A stretch of 64,000 nt of DNA from contig NZ_JAAJTJ010000014.1 of NCBI RefSeq assembly GCF_011030405.1, positions 36,727 through 100,726 of the forward strand, written 5' to 3'. Shown in pieces: positions 1 through 8,184 of the stretch. The position numbers were made by a program, and so were the translations under genes. Numbering within the stretch: the stretch's first letter is position 1; each line of letters begins with the position of its first letter. The notes beneath the pieces were generated by a model. That model made no database searches. It was not told the origin of the DNA and saw only the letters and a program-made list of their open reading frames with translations. The DNA is from Parapedobacter sp. SGR-10 (GTDB taxonomy: Bacteria > Bacteroidota > Bacteroidia > Sphingobacteriales > Sphingobacteriaceae).

Positions 1-538
1 AATAGGTGAAGGCAAAGGCTTCTTTGAAATAATCTACCTGGTACAAATGGTTGAAGCGATTGCCGAAGGTACGGGTCATTTCGAGGTGCTGCTCCTGGTC
101 TTTGCCTACGGGGACTTTGGTACCGTGATGGATCAAGATATCACAGGCCATCAGCACGGGGTAGGTCAGCAATCCTGCATTGACATTATTGGGATTGGCT
201 CGTATTTTGTCTTTGAACGACGTAGACCTCTCCAATTCACCGAGATAAGCGTTCATGTTCATGTACAGGTATAGTTCAGCGACTTCGGGAACATCCGATT
301 GGATATAGATCGTTGACTTTTCGGGGTCTATGCCTGCCGCGAGGTATTCGACCACGACATTACGTACTGTGGATTGTAGATCTTGTGGTGTGGGGTGTGT
401 GGTCAACGAATGCAGGTCTGCTATAAAAAAGAAGCAGTTGTATTCATTTTGCATCTTTACAAAATTGCTTAACGCTCCATAATAATTTCCTAAATGTAAT
501 TTTCCGGTACTTCTGATACCACTAACAACTGTTTCCAT
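1..538 (-). CDS. trpS: Tryptophanyl-tRNA synthetase, N-terminal part (runs off the window)
   Basis: Class I aminoacyl-tRNA synthetase that charges tRNA-Trp in the cytoplasm. Reading the minus strand from the ATG at 538 gives METVVSGIRSTGKLHLGNYY, where GKLHLGN is the HIGH-type ATP-binding motif of the TrpS/TyrS group. About 179 codons are visible. Later segments such as LLTYPVLMACDIL and VPVGKDQEQHLEMTR are typical of the Rossmann catalytic core of bacterial TrpS. The C-terminal half, with the KMSKS loop, lies beyond position 1. The gene follows a tRNA-Arg gene on the same strand but is separated from it by a terminator. No strong promoter was seen in the 100 bases upstream. Confidence 0.95.
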   Translation of the reverse strand, partial: METVVSGIRSTGKLHLGNYYGALSNFVKMQNEYNCFFFIADLHSLTTHPTPQDLQSTVRNVVVEYLAAGIDPEKSTIYIQSDVPEVAELYLYMNMNAYLGELERSTSFKDKIRANPNNVNAGLLTYPVLMACDILIHHGTKVPVGKDQEQHLEMTRTFGNRFNHLYQVDYFKEAFAFTY

Positions 539-641
539 ACAAGGGCGAATTTAAGGATTTATTTGGTTATTTTCTGATTTGCGGCAAGTTTTTGACCGGA
601 GGAGATTGGCTTGCGGTAATTGGTGTTATTCCTAAAGTAGA

Positions 642-670
642 AAAGCCGCTATTATGTTAATAGCGGCTTT
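642..670 (-). terminator. Rho-independent terminator after tRNA-Arg
   Basis: Perfect inverted repeat: AAAGCCGCTATTA at 642-654 pairs with TAATAGCGGCTTT at 658-670 around a 3-base loop. On the minus strand the stem is followed by a short T-run (CTTTTCTACTTT). It lies six bases past the tRNA 3' end, so it should end the tRNA-Arg transcript. Confidence 0.85.
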
Positions 671-675
671 CCTTG

Positions 676-747
676 TGTTCCCGGCGGGGGTCGAACCCAC
701 ATCGTCAGAACCGGAATCTGAAATTCTATCCATTGAACTACGGGAAC
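676..747 (-). tRNA. tRNA-Arg, anticodon CCG
   Basis: Minus-strand cloverleaf of 72 nt without an encoded CCA. The acceptor arm GTTCCCG (747-741) pairs with CGGGAAC, followed by discriminator A. The anticodon stem TCAGA/TCTGA encloses the loop TTCCGGT, giving anticodon CCG, which reads arginine codon CGG. The T arm GTGGG-TTCGACC-CCCGC is present. Its own promoter (755-784) and terminator (642-670) frame it as a single-gene transcription unit. Confidence 0.95.
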
Positions 748-754
748 AGTTCCG

Positions 755-784
755 CAAAAATATAACTTTTACGCGAAACTCAAA
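755..784 (-). promoter_or_regulatory. Bacteroidota-type promoter of tRNA-Arg
   Basis: On the minus strand a -33 element TTTG (784-781) is followed after 18 bases by TATTTTTG (762-755), an exact match to the Bacteroidota -7 consensus TAnnTTTG. The predicted start is about 7 bases on, at the 5' end of the tRNA (747). Spacing and position both fit the known sigma-A-type promoter of this phylum. Confidence 0.75.
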
Positions 785-796
785 CTACTTTTTTTC

Positions 797-1426
797 TTAA
801 TGCCCGTGATCTCCATCGACAAAATGTGCTTCGAACTTCAAGTCCAGATCATTAGATCCTGTAAACTTGGTGAAGTCGGTATTGGACCAATCTGTTGCAG
901 GGTCGATGTTAGCCTTGACACCATTGTTGAGATGGCGCATGATATACCTTAAGGTAAACGATTCCGTCTCCTTTGTGACGGTGAGATATCCCGTTACGCC
1001 TACAGATACATTGGTGCCGTCTTCTTTTTTATCCTTATACACGATTTCTGCCGCGCCTTCGGGAATACCTAGTATAAAAACAAAGTGATTATCTGCTTTT
1101 TCTACAAAAGTTTGTTGTGTCTCACGAGCGGCAAAGTCGGTTGCGACAAGCTGAAAACGATATGTTTTCCCCTTATCGAGGTGAACATGGGCTCCTACAG
1201 GGGGAAGCATTTGTGTGCCCGAAAATTCGATGGTTTCCGTTTCGGGATCGTCTATATCTTTGTAATGGTAATGATCATCGTGCGCTTCACGCTCCACTTC
1301 GGTAAAGGTGATCTTTGCGCCGCCTACTTCCTCTTGGTCCAGTTCTGGGGTCGGATCATCTTTTGTACATGAAGTGATGTTGAAGACGAATAATAAGGCT
1401 ATGGTAAAATAAAATGTATTTTTCAT
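797..1426 (-). CDS. His-tailed lipoprotein of a metal-uptake operon
   Basis: A 209-residue protein of unrecognised family. It opens with a lipoprotein signal (hydrophobic FYFTIALLFVFNI then TSC lipobox, Cys20), so it should sit in the outer membrane or periplasm. Histidine clusters are visible near residues 50-55 (HDDHYHY) and at the very C-terminus (HFVDGDHGH), consistent with transition-metal binding. It is the last gene of a same-strand operon with a TonB receptor 21 bases upstream and a His/Cys-rich small protein before that. By context it could capture or buffer zinc or copper for the receptor. Metal identity is inference; the lipoprotein and His clusters are seen directly. Confidence 0.75.
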   Translation of the reverse strand: MKNTFYFTIALLFVFNITSCTKDDPTPELDQEEVGGAKITFTEVEREAHDDHYHYKDIDDPETETIEFSGTQMLPPVGAHVHLDKGKTYRFQLVATDFAARETQQTFVEKADNHFVFILGIPEGAAEIVYKDKKEDGTNVSVGVTGYLTVTKETESFTLRYIMRHLNNGVKANIDPATDWSNTDFTKFTGSNDLDLKFEAHFVDGDHGH

Positions 1427-1447
1427 GAGAATAAATTGTATATTTTT

Positions 1448-3745
1448 TTAAAAACTGTAGTTGATTTTGAATGAAATGTTTCTTCCGGGTGCATGTGCAT
1501 AATATCTGAACCGATCCATGTAGTCCTTGTAAGGTGTATTTAGGAGGTTCTCCACACCAAGCTGACATATCAACCCATGTCGTTGTAGCGTGAAACCATA
1601 AGAACCTAGTACGCCGAGCAGGTGATAGGATGGGGGTGGAGAGACATAGTCCGATCCCTCTTCGTATCGATCCTGCTTAGCAACAAACAGATGGTTGACT
1701 TTTACATAAGCTTTCCCGTTGAAACGGTATTGTAAGGACTGTTGAACACGATCTGAAGGCATATAAGGCAGATAGGTGCGATCGGTACTATGAACGCCTC
1801 GTACGGTAGAATAATTGACTTGGTACCCCCAATTTTTGTTCCACGACATACTCACCTGTAGATCTGCGCCGGATAGGAATGCGTCTGCCTGTTTGTATTG
1901 GAAGAGCGGGAATGTGCCTCTGATGGTTTGTCTTACAGAGTCCGGGTTGGGTTGTGCATAGATGTAGTCCCGGATCGGTTGTACATAGATATCCGCATTT
2001 GCTTTGAGCCATGTGTTGCCAAAGTTGAGTGTATTGATCCATTTCAATCCCTTTTCGCTTTTGAGATTAGGATCACCGACTTCGTAAGTGGCTGTGCCGT
2101 GATGCAGACCATCGCTGTACAGCTCGTTTGCTGAGGGGGCACGCCAGGCTAGTCCGAAATTGCTCTTCCAATACCAATTTGTACTGAATGGAACTGTCAG
2201 ACCAGCGATTCCGGAGAGATTGTGAAAATGTTTTTGACCTTCCAATAGATATTGTTGCACGGATCCATCAGCATTCGGATGTGCATAGTCATAACGATAC
2301 CCTGCCACATCAAAATATTTGTAGTCGTACCTTAACCCCACTTCCAGGACTTTTGTTGCAAAGAAATATTTCTGCAAACCAAAAAGCGCAATCGTATGAT
2401 TATCAAAATTAGGGATAATAGGTGTTGTGCCGGTTCCTGGGGTGTTGTTATTGACCTGTAGAGAACCTGCTAACCCGACTGTAGTTTGTTGCGTATTCCA
2501 CAGAACTTCTAGTGCTTGCGTGGTCAATACCATATCTGCCATAGGTACATCGTCACTTTGTACACGCCGCAAGTCATACTCCTTACGATGGTTTTGTTGC
2601 AGGCTATATGTTGCTTCTATGTCAACTCCCGGCTTCCATGTTTGTTTCCAACTGATTTTGGCCAGGTCATGGGTAGTTTTCTGTCTGGGTGATTCGATAC
2701 GATATGAAAAATCATATTCTTCGAATGGCCTCCCATGTGCGATACGGGCCAGGATATCTTCCTTCGAACCGATATGTGAACCTGCAAATACGCCGAGCTC
2801 TGTACCAAAATGGCTGAGATACATTTCCCATTGGTTTTTGCCGCTTTGGTATTGTAACAAGGTGTTGAAGTTCAGTTCTTCTACACCTGTATTCCCTAGA
2901 TAGTACAAAGCTGATTTTGTATTGCCACCCTGTTTTTTTGTCGCACCCAAGCGATAAGCAAATTTACCTATCCCGCCTTCCAACCGTGTGTTGACCAACA
3001 GCGATTTGCCATTGGATTGCCCCACCATATTGATGTTTCCGCTCAACAATTTTTCGGAGTTGATAGAAGATGGGTTGATCGATACTACCCCAGCCAGTGC
3101 ATCGGGGCCATAGCGTACGGCATCTGCATTTTTGATGACTGTGATTTCGTCTCCCGAGAAAGGATCTATTTCGGGCGCGTGGTCCAATCCCCATTGTTGA
3201 CTTTCATGCCTTATCTGATGATTGACTAATAGCACACGGGTGCCGTAAAGCCCATTCAGTACAGGTTTGGCGATGTTGCTACCTGTCTTTAGTATGCTGA
3301 CACCGGCAATGTCCGTCAGTACTTCTGCCAGGTTTTTGCCTTGACTTTCGAGGCGTTGCTGTGCAGTCAACAGATGTGTACTGCTGCTATGTCGCAACTG
3401 GCTGTTGCCCACCACCTCCACGCTGTCGATATGACGTAGGACAGGTAGCACCTTGAGGGTGATTGTGGTATCTTGAATTAGGTTGACTTCCGTTTCCATT
3501 GTGCTGTATCCGCTGTGTGTCACGAGGATGCGATACGTGCCCCTGCAAAGATTGGAGATCGTCACGATGCCCCGATGGTTCGAAAACCAGGTCGAAGAAC
3601 CGATCTCAATACGGGCATTTTCCAATCGAATACCCTTTTCCTCATCGACAATATGACAGGAAAACGCAATATTGCAAGAGCGACTTTGTCCCCATGACCA
3701 GATTGACAACAGAAGAAAGAGTAGGATCGCTCCGGGTTTCTTCAT
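1448..3745 (-). CDS. TonB-dependent outer membrane receptor, probably for a transition metal
   Basis: A 765-residue outer-membrane transporter. The signal peptide ends near residue 19 (WSWGQ). A carboxypeptidase-regulatory-like beta-sandwich spans about residues 28-105 (IVDEEKGIRLENARIEIG...RGTYRILVTHSGY). The plug domain follows (SVEVVGNSQLRHSS; VLNGLYGTRVLLVNHQI; ITVIKNADAVRYGPDALAGVV), then a 22-strand-type barrel ending in an aromatic residue (INYSF). Length fits TonB receptors without an STN domain. Neighbours on both sides are His-rich exported proteins in the same operon, which points to zinc or copper rather than a siderophore. Energy would come from TonB-ExbBD encoded elsewhere. Confidence 0.85.
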   Translation of the reverse strand: MKKPGAILLFLLLSIWSWGQSRSCNIAFSCHIVDEEKGIRLENARIEIGSSTWFSNHRGIVTISNLCRGTYRILVTHSGYSTMETEVNLIQDTTITLKVLPVLRHIDSVEVVGNSQLRHSSSTHLLTAQQRLESQGKNLAEVLTDIAGVSILKTGSNIAKPVLNGLYGTRVLLVNHQIRHESQQWGLDHAPEIDPFSGDEITVIKNADAVRYGPDALAGVVSINPSSINSEKLLSGNINMVGQSNGKSLLVNTRLEGGIGKFAYRLGATKKQGGNTKSALYYLGNTGVEELNFNTLLQYQSGKNQWEMYLSHFGTELGVFAGSHIGSKEDILARIAHGRPFEEYDFSYRIESPRQKTTHDLAKISWKQTWKPGVDIEATYSLQQNHRKEYDLRRVQSDDVPMADMVLTTQALEVLWNTQQTTVGLAGSLQVNNNTPGTGTTPIIPNFDNHTIALFGLQKYFFATKVLEVGLRYDYKYFDVAGYRYDYAHPNADGSVQQYLLEGQKHFHNLSGIAGLTVPFSTNWYWKSNFGLAWRAPSANELYSDGLHHGTATYEVGDPNLKSEKGLKWINTLNFGNTWLKANADIYVQPIRDYIYAQPNPDSVRQTIRGTFPLFQYKQADAFLSGADLQVSMSWNKNWGYQVNYSTVRGVHSTDRTYLPYMPSDRVQQSLQYRFNGKAYVKVNHLFVAKQDRYEEGSDYVSPPPSYHLLGVLGSYGFTLQRHGLICQLGVENLLNTPYKDYMDRFRYYAHAPGRNISFKINYSF

Positions 3746-3782
3746 AAAATATCAATATATGTGACATGTGTTGGATCTGATA

Positions 3783-4103
3783 TCAAACCATGTGGGGAGG
3801 ATCTTTGTTGGAAGGGAAATGTATATATAGGTAATCGTATTGTAAATCTATTTTTTCATTCCAAGGGATGAAAAAAGGTTTTTCGAATACGTTGATATGA
3901 GTCTGCGCAAATGGTATGTCAGCTATGCCGTTTTGTAGGAAGAAACAAATCGAACAATGTTCCTCATCGTGGTGCGAATCGTGGATATGTATGGTACAGC
4001 TGTCATCTGCTGCATGATCGTGCGTATGCCATAGCACAGCACCACTCGTCCATAGATACAGGATAGCGAGCAGTCGAACCAAATGACACTGTACAGCTTT
4101 CAT
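3783..4103 (-). CDS. Small His/Cys-rich exported protein, first gene of metal operon
   Basis: About 106 residues from the ATG at 4103. I prefer this start over an upstream in-frame Met because it begins a clean signal sequence (MKAVQCHLVRLLAILYLW) and lies directly behind a strong promoter. After the signal come dense His/Cys motifs: LWHTHDHAADD, HIHDSHHDEEHCSICFF. Such small proteins are common next to zinc or copper TonB receptors in Bacteroidota, and proteobacterial DUF2946 proteins look similar. It probably binds metal at the cell surface or periplasm. Family name is uncertain. It is followed after 37 bases by the TonB receptor. Confidence 0.7.
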   Translation of the reverse strand: MKAVQCHLVRLLAILYLWTSGAVLWHTHDHAADDSCTIHIHDSHHDEEHCSICFFLQNGIADIPFAQTHINVFEKPFFIPWNEKIDLQYDYLYIHFPSNKDPPHMV

Positions 4104-4108
4104 TCCTG

Positions 4109-4163
4109 CAAAGTTATTATAAATGCAACAGAGTAGCAAATAAAACTGAACTTTGTTGCATTT
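4109..4163 (-). promoter_or_regulatory. Promoter and dyad operator of the metal-uptake operon
   Basis: On the minus strand TTTG (4140-4137), 20 bases, then TAACTTTG (4116-4109) match the Bacteroidota -33/-7 elements exactly. A perfect 10-bp inverted repeat, aaatgcaaca (4121-4130) and tgttgcattt (4154-4163), brackets the -33 box. One arm lies inside the promoter spacer. This is the arrangement expected of a repressor operator, plausibly a Fur/Zur-family metal sensor. The predicted start is at or next to the ATG at 4103, so the mRNA may be leaderless. Confidence 0.6.
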
Positions 4164-4196
4164 TGAGGCGACGGTTTGGGAGACAATCTCCTTATT

Positions 4197-5087
4197 CTAC
4201 GACCTCGGATGATACTGCGTAATCACTGATTGAAGGTAGTCATTGTCAATGTGTGTGTATATTTCGGTAGTCGTAATGCTTTCGTGGCCGAGCATTTCCT
4301 GTACGGCGCGCAGATCTGCTCCGCCTTCGACCAGATGGGAGGCGAAGCTATGTCTAAAAGTATGGGGACTTACGCTTTTGTTGAGGTTGATTTTTTTGGC
4401 CAGATCCTTGATGATGATGAAGACCATCACGCGGGAGAGGGAGGAACCCCGTCTATTGAGAAACACAAAATCCTCCTGGCCAGGCTTGATTGTCTGATGT
4501 ATGCGGACTTCATGTATGTATATTTTGAGGTATTTGGCGGCTTCGCCACCTATGGGGATCAGCCGTTCTTTGCTTCCTTTGCCTTCGACCTTGATGAAAT
4601 CTATTTCAAGAAAAAGATTGGAAAGTTTTAAGTTGGTCAGTTCGGATACCCGCAGGCCGCACCCGTACAATACCTCCAGCATAGCTTTGTTGCGCATCCC
4701 TTCCGGAGAGGACAGATCTATGGACTGTATCAGGCTGTCGATCTCATGGACACTGAGCACATCAGGAAGGTTGCGGGGGAGCCGCGGAGCCTCGATGAGT
4801 TCGGCTGGGTTGTGAGAGAGACCATGTTCCAGTTGCATGAAACTGAAAAATACCTTAATGCCGGACAGCAATCTGGCCTGCGTAAAAGGGGAGATGCCAA
4901 AGCCATTCATCCACATCAAAAAGTCCCGGATATGTTCCGAAGTCAGTTCTTCGATGGTCAGATTACGTTCTTCACTATAGGTTTGCAACTTGCGTACATC
5001 GTTGAGATAAGCTTGGACAGAGTTGGGGGATAGGTTTCTCTCCAATTCTAAATATCGCTTGAAATATAGAATAAAATTAGGCCACAT
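4197..5087 (-). CDS. xerD: Site-specific tyrosine recombinase XerD
   Basis: A 296-residue core recombinase that, with XerC, resolves chromosome dimers at dif. The N-terminal SAM-like core-binding domain spans residues 1-88 and the catalytic domain about 105-290. The full tyrosine-recombinase set is present: Arg146 (GCGLRVSEL), Lys170 (VEGKGSKER), His242 and Arg245 (PHTFRHSFASHL), His268 (LGHES) and nucleophile Tyr277 (TEIYTH). Length matches chromosomal XerD (about 298), and there is no phage or integron gene near it, so it is housekeeping and not an integrase. It is divergent from the M16 peptidase gene. Confidence 0.93.
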   Translation of the reverse strand: MWPNFILYFKRYLELERNLSPNSVQAYLNDVRKLQTYSEERNLTIEELTSEHIRDFLMWMNGFGISPFTQARLLSGIKVFFSFMQLEHGLSHNPAELIEAPRLPRNLPDVLSVHEIDSLIQSIDLSSPEGMRNKAMLEVLYGCGLRVSELTNLKLSNLFLEIDFIKVEGKGSKERLIPIGGEAAKYLKIYIHEVRIHQTIKPGQEDFVFLNRRGSSLSRVMVFIIIKDLAKKINLNKSVSPHTFRHSFASHLVEGGADLRAVQEMLGHESITTTEIYTHIDNDYLQSVITQYHPRS

Positions 5088-5184
5088 GCGGTTTTTAGTG
5101 TATGAATTGTAATTTTTTTATCATTATACAGAAAAATCGAATATTAATATATTACTTTGTCCAAATAACTATTATCAGTTTGAT

Positions 5185-8049
5185 ATGAATGTATTGAAAC
5201 CTTTGATGGCCGCCTTTCTATTGCCGGCGACCTTTGCACCATCCGATGCAAAAAATCTAAACAAAGCTACTATATTGCCGCAAGTCCGAGAAATTTTAAT
5301 GCAAGATACATTAAAATGGGATGTACCGTTACCTTTTGACCAAGATGTTGTCGTAGGAGAACTGAAAAACGGGTTTAGGTATTATATTCGTAAAAACAAT
5401 GAGCCGGAGAAAAGGGTGACCATGTATTTGGGCATGAAAGTGGGTTCGATCCTGGAGACAGAAGAAGAAGTCGGTCTGGCCCATTTTATGGAGCACATGA
5501 ACTTCAACGGATTGAAACATTTTCCCAAGAATGAACTGATCAACTATCTACAAAAGGCCGGTGTGCGATTTGGATCCGACCTCAATGCTTATACGGGGTT
5601 TGACCAGACCGTGTATCAATTGCCCATTCCATCCGACGACCCTGAATTGTTGAGAAATGGATTACAGGTCATGCGGGATTGGGCGCAGGATGCACTCTTG
5701 ACCACTGAAGAGATCGACAAAGAAAGAGGCGTGATCCTGGAGGAAATGCGTGGGGGAAGAGGAGCAAGGCAACGTATGCAGGACAAATTTTTGCCTGTGC
5801 TTCTCAATCAGTCCTTGTACGCTAAGAGACTGCCGATCGGAACAGAGGAGAATATTACGAATTTCCATCCGGATGTGATCCGCAAATTTCACGAAAAATG
5901 GTATAGACCAGATCTGCAATCTCTCATTATCGTAGGGGATATTGATCCGCAAGAAATGGAAAAAGAAGTAGTGCGTTTGTTTTCCGACATGAATGTACCT
6001 GCTAATCCGGTCAAAAGAGAAGAGTTTAAGGTGAATCTGACCAACAAGAACCAATATTTGGTCGTGACAGATCCCGAAATGCCATCGACCGTAGGGCAGA
6101 TTATCATCAAGTATCCCGAAGAGAATATCAAAACTGTAAAGGACTATAGACATAGCCAGCTAAAGAGCGTGTTTACACAAATCATCAATGGGCGACTCAG
6201 TGAGCTCGCCCAAACACCAGAAGCTCCTTTTCTGCAATCTTCCGTCGGTTTTAGCTCGCTGTTTGGTGGGTTGGATAATCTGACAGCTTACTTTGCCGCT
6301 AAGCCGGGACAGGTTGAAGAAGGTTTTAAAGCTCTTTTCCGAGAGTTGGATCGAATCCAAAAATTTGGTGTGACCCAGACGGAGTTTGATCGTGCTATTG
6401 CTACGTTACAAAAAAGAAACGAAACTTCTTATATAGAACGTGACAAGCGAAAGTCGGATAGCTATGTACAAACTTACTTGAACAATTTCCTCGAGGAGGC
6501 ACCTGTATTGGGCAATGAGGATCGTTATAGGTTGGTAAAGCAGCTTTTGCCCACATTGACCCTAAGCGAAGTCAATGCAATCATTCGCAGATATTATGTG
6601 GACAACAACCGGGATATCATCATATTGGGGCCGGAAAAAGATAAGGATACCTTACCGACAGAGGCTAAGGTAAACGCATGGCTGCAAGAAGTAGATAACG
6701 AACAGCTTTCGGCTTACGAAGACAAAGTTTCCGAATTACCGCTATTGGCTGGTCAACCCCAAAAAGGCAGTATAAAATCAAGTAAGGAAATAAATGGTAT
6801 CGATACCAAAGAACTCATGTTGAGCAACGGAGTAAAGGTATTGCTCAAGCCTACGACATTCAAGAATGATCAGGTCTTGATCAGTGCAAGTAGTCCCGGA
6901 GGAACATCCTTGTATCCAGATGCGGATTATATGTCGGCTTCGAACGCAGCTTCATTGGTCAATAGTAGCGGATTAGGACAGCTTAATGCCGTCGAGATAC
7001 GTAAATATTTGACGGGTAAACAAGTCAATATATCACCCTATATTTCCGAACGTTCGGAGGGACTGTCCGGAAGTAGTGACAAAGATGGGTTGAAAACAGC
7101 CTTTGAAATGATTTATGGGTATTTTACGGAGCCGAGATTGGACGAAGATATCTTCAAGAATACAATCTCTCGTGTCGTGTCCTCTATGGAAAACCGGGAC
7201 AATGATCCACAGTTTGTTTTTGGTGATCAGGTCGCACGTAGTCTATATAAGGATAACATCAGACGTGTGCCGGCGACGGTGGATGCGGTCAAAAGCATTG
7301 ACAGGGACCGTGCATTGGAGATTTACAAGGAGCGGTTTGCGGATGCTTCTGATTTTACATTTACCATTGTCGGATCGTTTACCGAGGAAGAAATCAAACC
7401 TTATCTGGAAGAGTACCTGGCAGCCTTGCCGACATTGAACCGAAAAGATCAGGCAAAGGATCTGGGTATTGTCGAGCCTGCAAAGGGATTTGAGAAAGTC
7501 GTGCACAAAGGCAAAGAAGCTAAGGTTACTGTACAACTCCGATATTATGGAGATTACGATTATTCGGAAGCGGAAAATCTAAAATTTGATGCCTTGGAAA
7601 GTGTATTGAGTCTTAAGCTTTTGGAAAGATTGCGTGAAGAGGAAAGTGGTGTGTATGGTGTAGGGGCCAGAGGAAGTTCGAGCAAATTTCCCAAAGGACG
7701 GTATAGCTTTATGATCGGCTTTGGTACAAGTCCCGAAAAATACCAGTCCTTGATACAATCTGCATTGGAAGAGGTCGAAAAGATAAAGAAAAACGGACCT
7801 GAACAGTTGGATCTGGACAAATTTATCATTGAGCAGAAACGTCAACTGGAAGTACAGATAAGAGAGAATGGTTTTTGGATGGGACAGATAGCTGGGGCGT
7901 ATCAAAACGACGAAGATCCGACCTATATCCTGCGTTACGTGGATGAGCTGGGAAAATTGACCGTAGATTCGGTCAAGGAAGTGGCCAACAAATATCTGAA
8001 ATCGGATCGATTGTTTAAATTTATTCTTCTTCCGGAGGAAGCGAAATAA
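5185..8049 (+). CDS. Exported M16 (insulinase/pitrilysin-family) zinc peptidase
   Basis: A 954-residue zinc protease with a signal peptide (about residues 1-22). The inverted zinc motif HxxEH is at His100-Phe-Met-Glu103-His104, with a third ligand candidate Glu180, 76 residues downstream as in this family. Two M16 halves are visible: the active half at about 55-480 and an inactive half at about 560-950 (ELMLSNGVKVLLKPTTF; RLREEESGVYGVGARGSS, the substrate-binding R/Y-type motif of the C-terminal half). It should degrade peptides or misfolded proteins in the periplasm. It is monocistronic, with a strong terminator just downstream. Confidence 0.9.
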   Translation: MNVLKPLMAAFLLPATFAPSDAKNLNKATILPQVREILMQDTLKWDVPLPFDQDVVVGELKNGFRYYIRKNNEPEKRVTMYLGMKVGSILETEEEVGLAHFMEHMNFNGLKHFPKNELINYLQKAGVRFGSDLNAYTGFDQTVYQLPIPSDDPELLRNGLQVMRDWAQDALLTTEEIDKERGVILEEMRGGRGARQRMQDKFLPVLLNQSLYAKRLPIGTEENITNFHPDVIRKFHEKWYRPDLQSLIIVGDIDPQEMEKEVVRLFSDMNVPANPVKREEFKVNLTNKNQYLVVTDPEMPSTVGQIIIKYPEENIKTVKDYRHSQLKSVFTQIINGRLSELAQTPEAPFLQSSVGFSSLFGGLDNLTAYFAAKPGQVEEGFKALFRELDRIQKFGVTQTEFDRAIATLQKRNETSYIERDKRKSDSYVQTYLNNFLEEAPVLGNEDRYRLVKQLLPTLTLSEVNAIIRRYYVDNNRDIIILGPEKDKDTLPTEAKVNAWLQEVDNEQLSAYEDKVSELPLLAGQPQKGSIKSSKEINGIDTKELMLSNGVKVLLKPTTFKNDQVLISASSPGGTSLYPDADYMSASNAASLVNSSGLGQLNAVEIRKYLTGKQVNISPYISERSEGLSGSSDKDGLKTAFEMIYGYFTEPRLDEDIFKNTISRVVSSMENRDNDPQFVFGDQVARSLYKDNIRRVPATVDAVKSIDRDRALEIYKERFADASDFTFTIVGSFTEEEIKPYLEEYLAALPTLNRKDQAKDLGIVEPAKGFEKVVHKGKEAKVTVQLRYYGDYDYSEAENLKFDALESVLSLKLLERLREEESGVYGVGARGSSSKFPKGRYSFMIGFGTSPEKYQSLIQSALEEVEKIKKNGPEQLDLDKFIIEQKRQLEVQIRENGFWMGQIAGAYQNDEDPTYILRYVDELGKLTVDSVKEVANKYLKSDRLFKFILLPEEAK

Positions 8050-8068
8050 TTTCAAAATTGCTATTCAC

Positions 8069-8105
8069 AGACCTGACAGGCATTAATGCCTGCCAGGTCT
8101 TTTTT
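8069..8105 (+). terminator. Rho-independent terminator after the M16 peptidase gene
   Basis: A long stem with AGACCTGACAGGCATTA pairing to TAATGCCTGCCAGGTCT (one internal A/C mismatch), followed directly by a run of T to 8105. It sits 20 bases after the peptidase stop codon. Confidence 0.9.
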
Positions 8106-8184
8106 ATGGATGTTTTTATCTTTGGCACAAAAAGTGTAGAAGTTTGTGAAAATAATTACATTGCAACATATTTCCTTATAGCTT

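Noticed and set aside
4197..5087. Phage or integron integrase marking a mobile island
   Set aside because: Length and motifs are those of core XerD, there is no attachment-site repeat or phage gene near it, and the neighbours are housekeeping genes.
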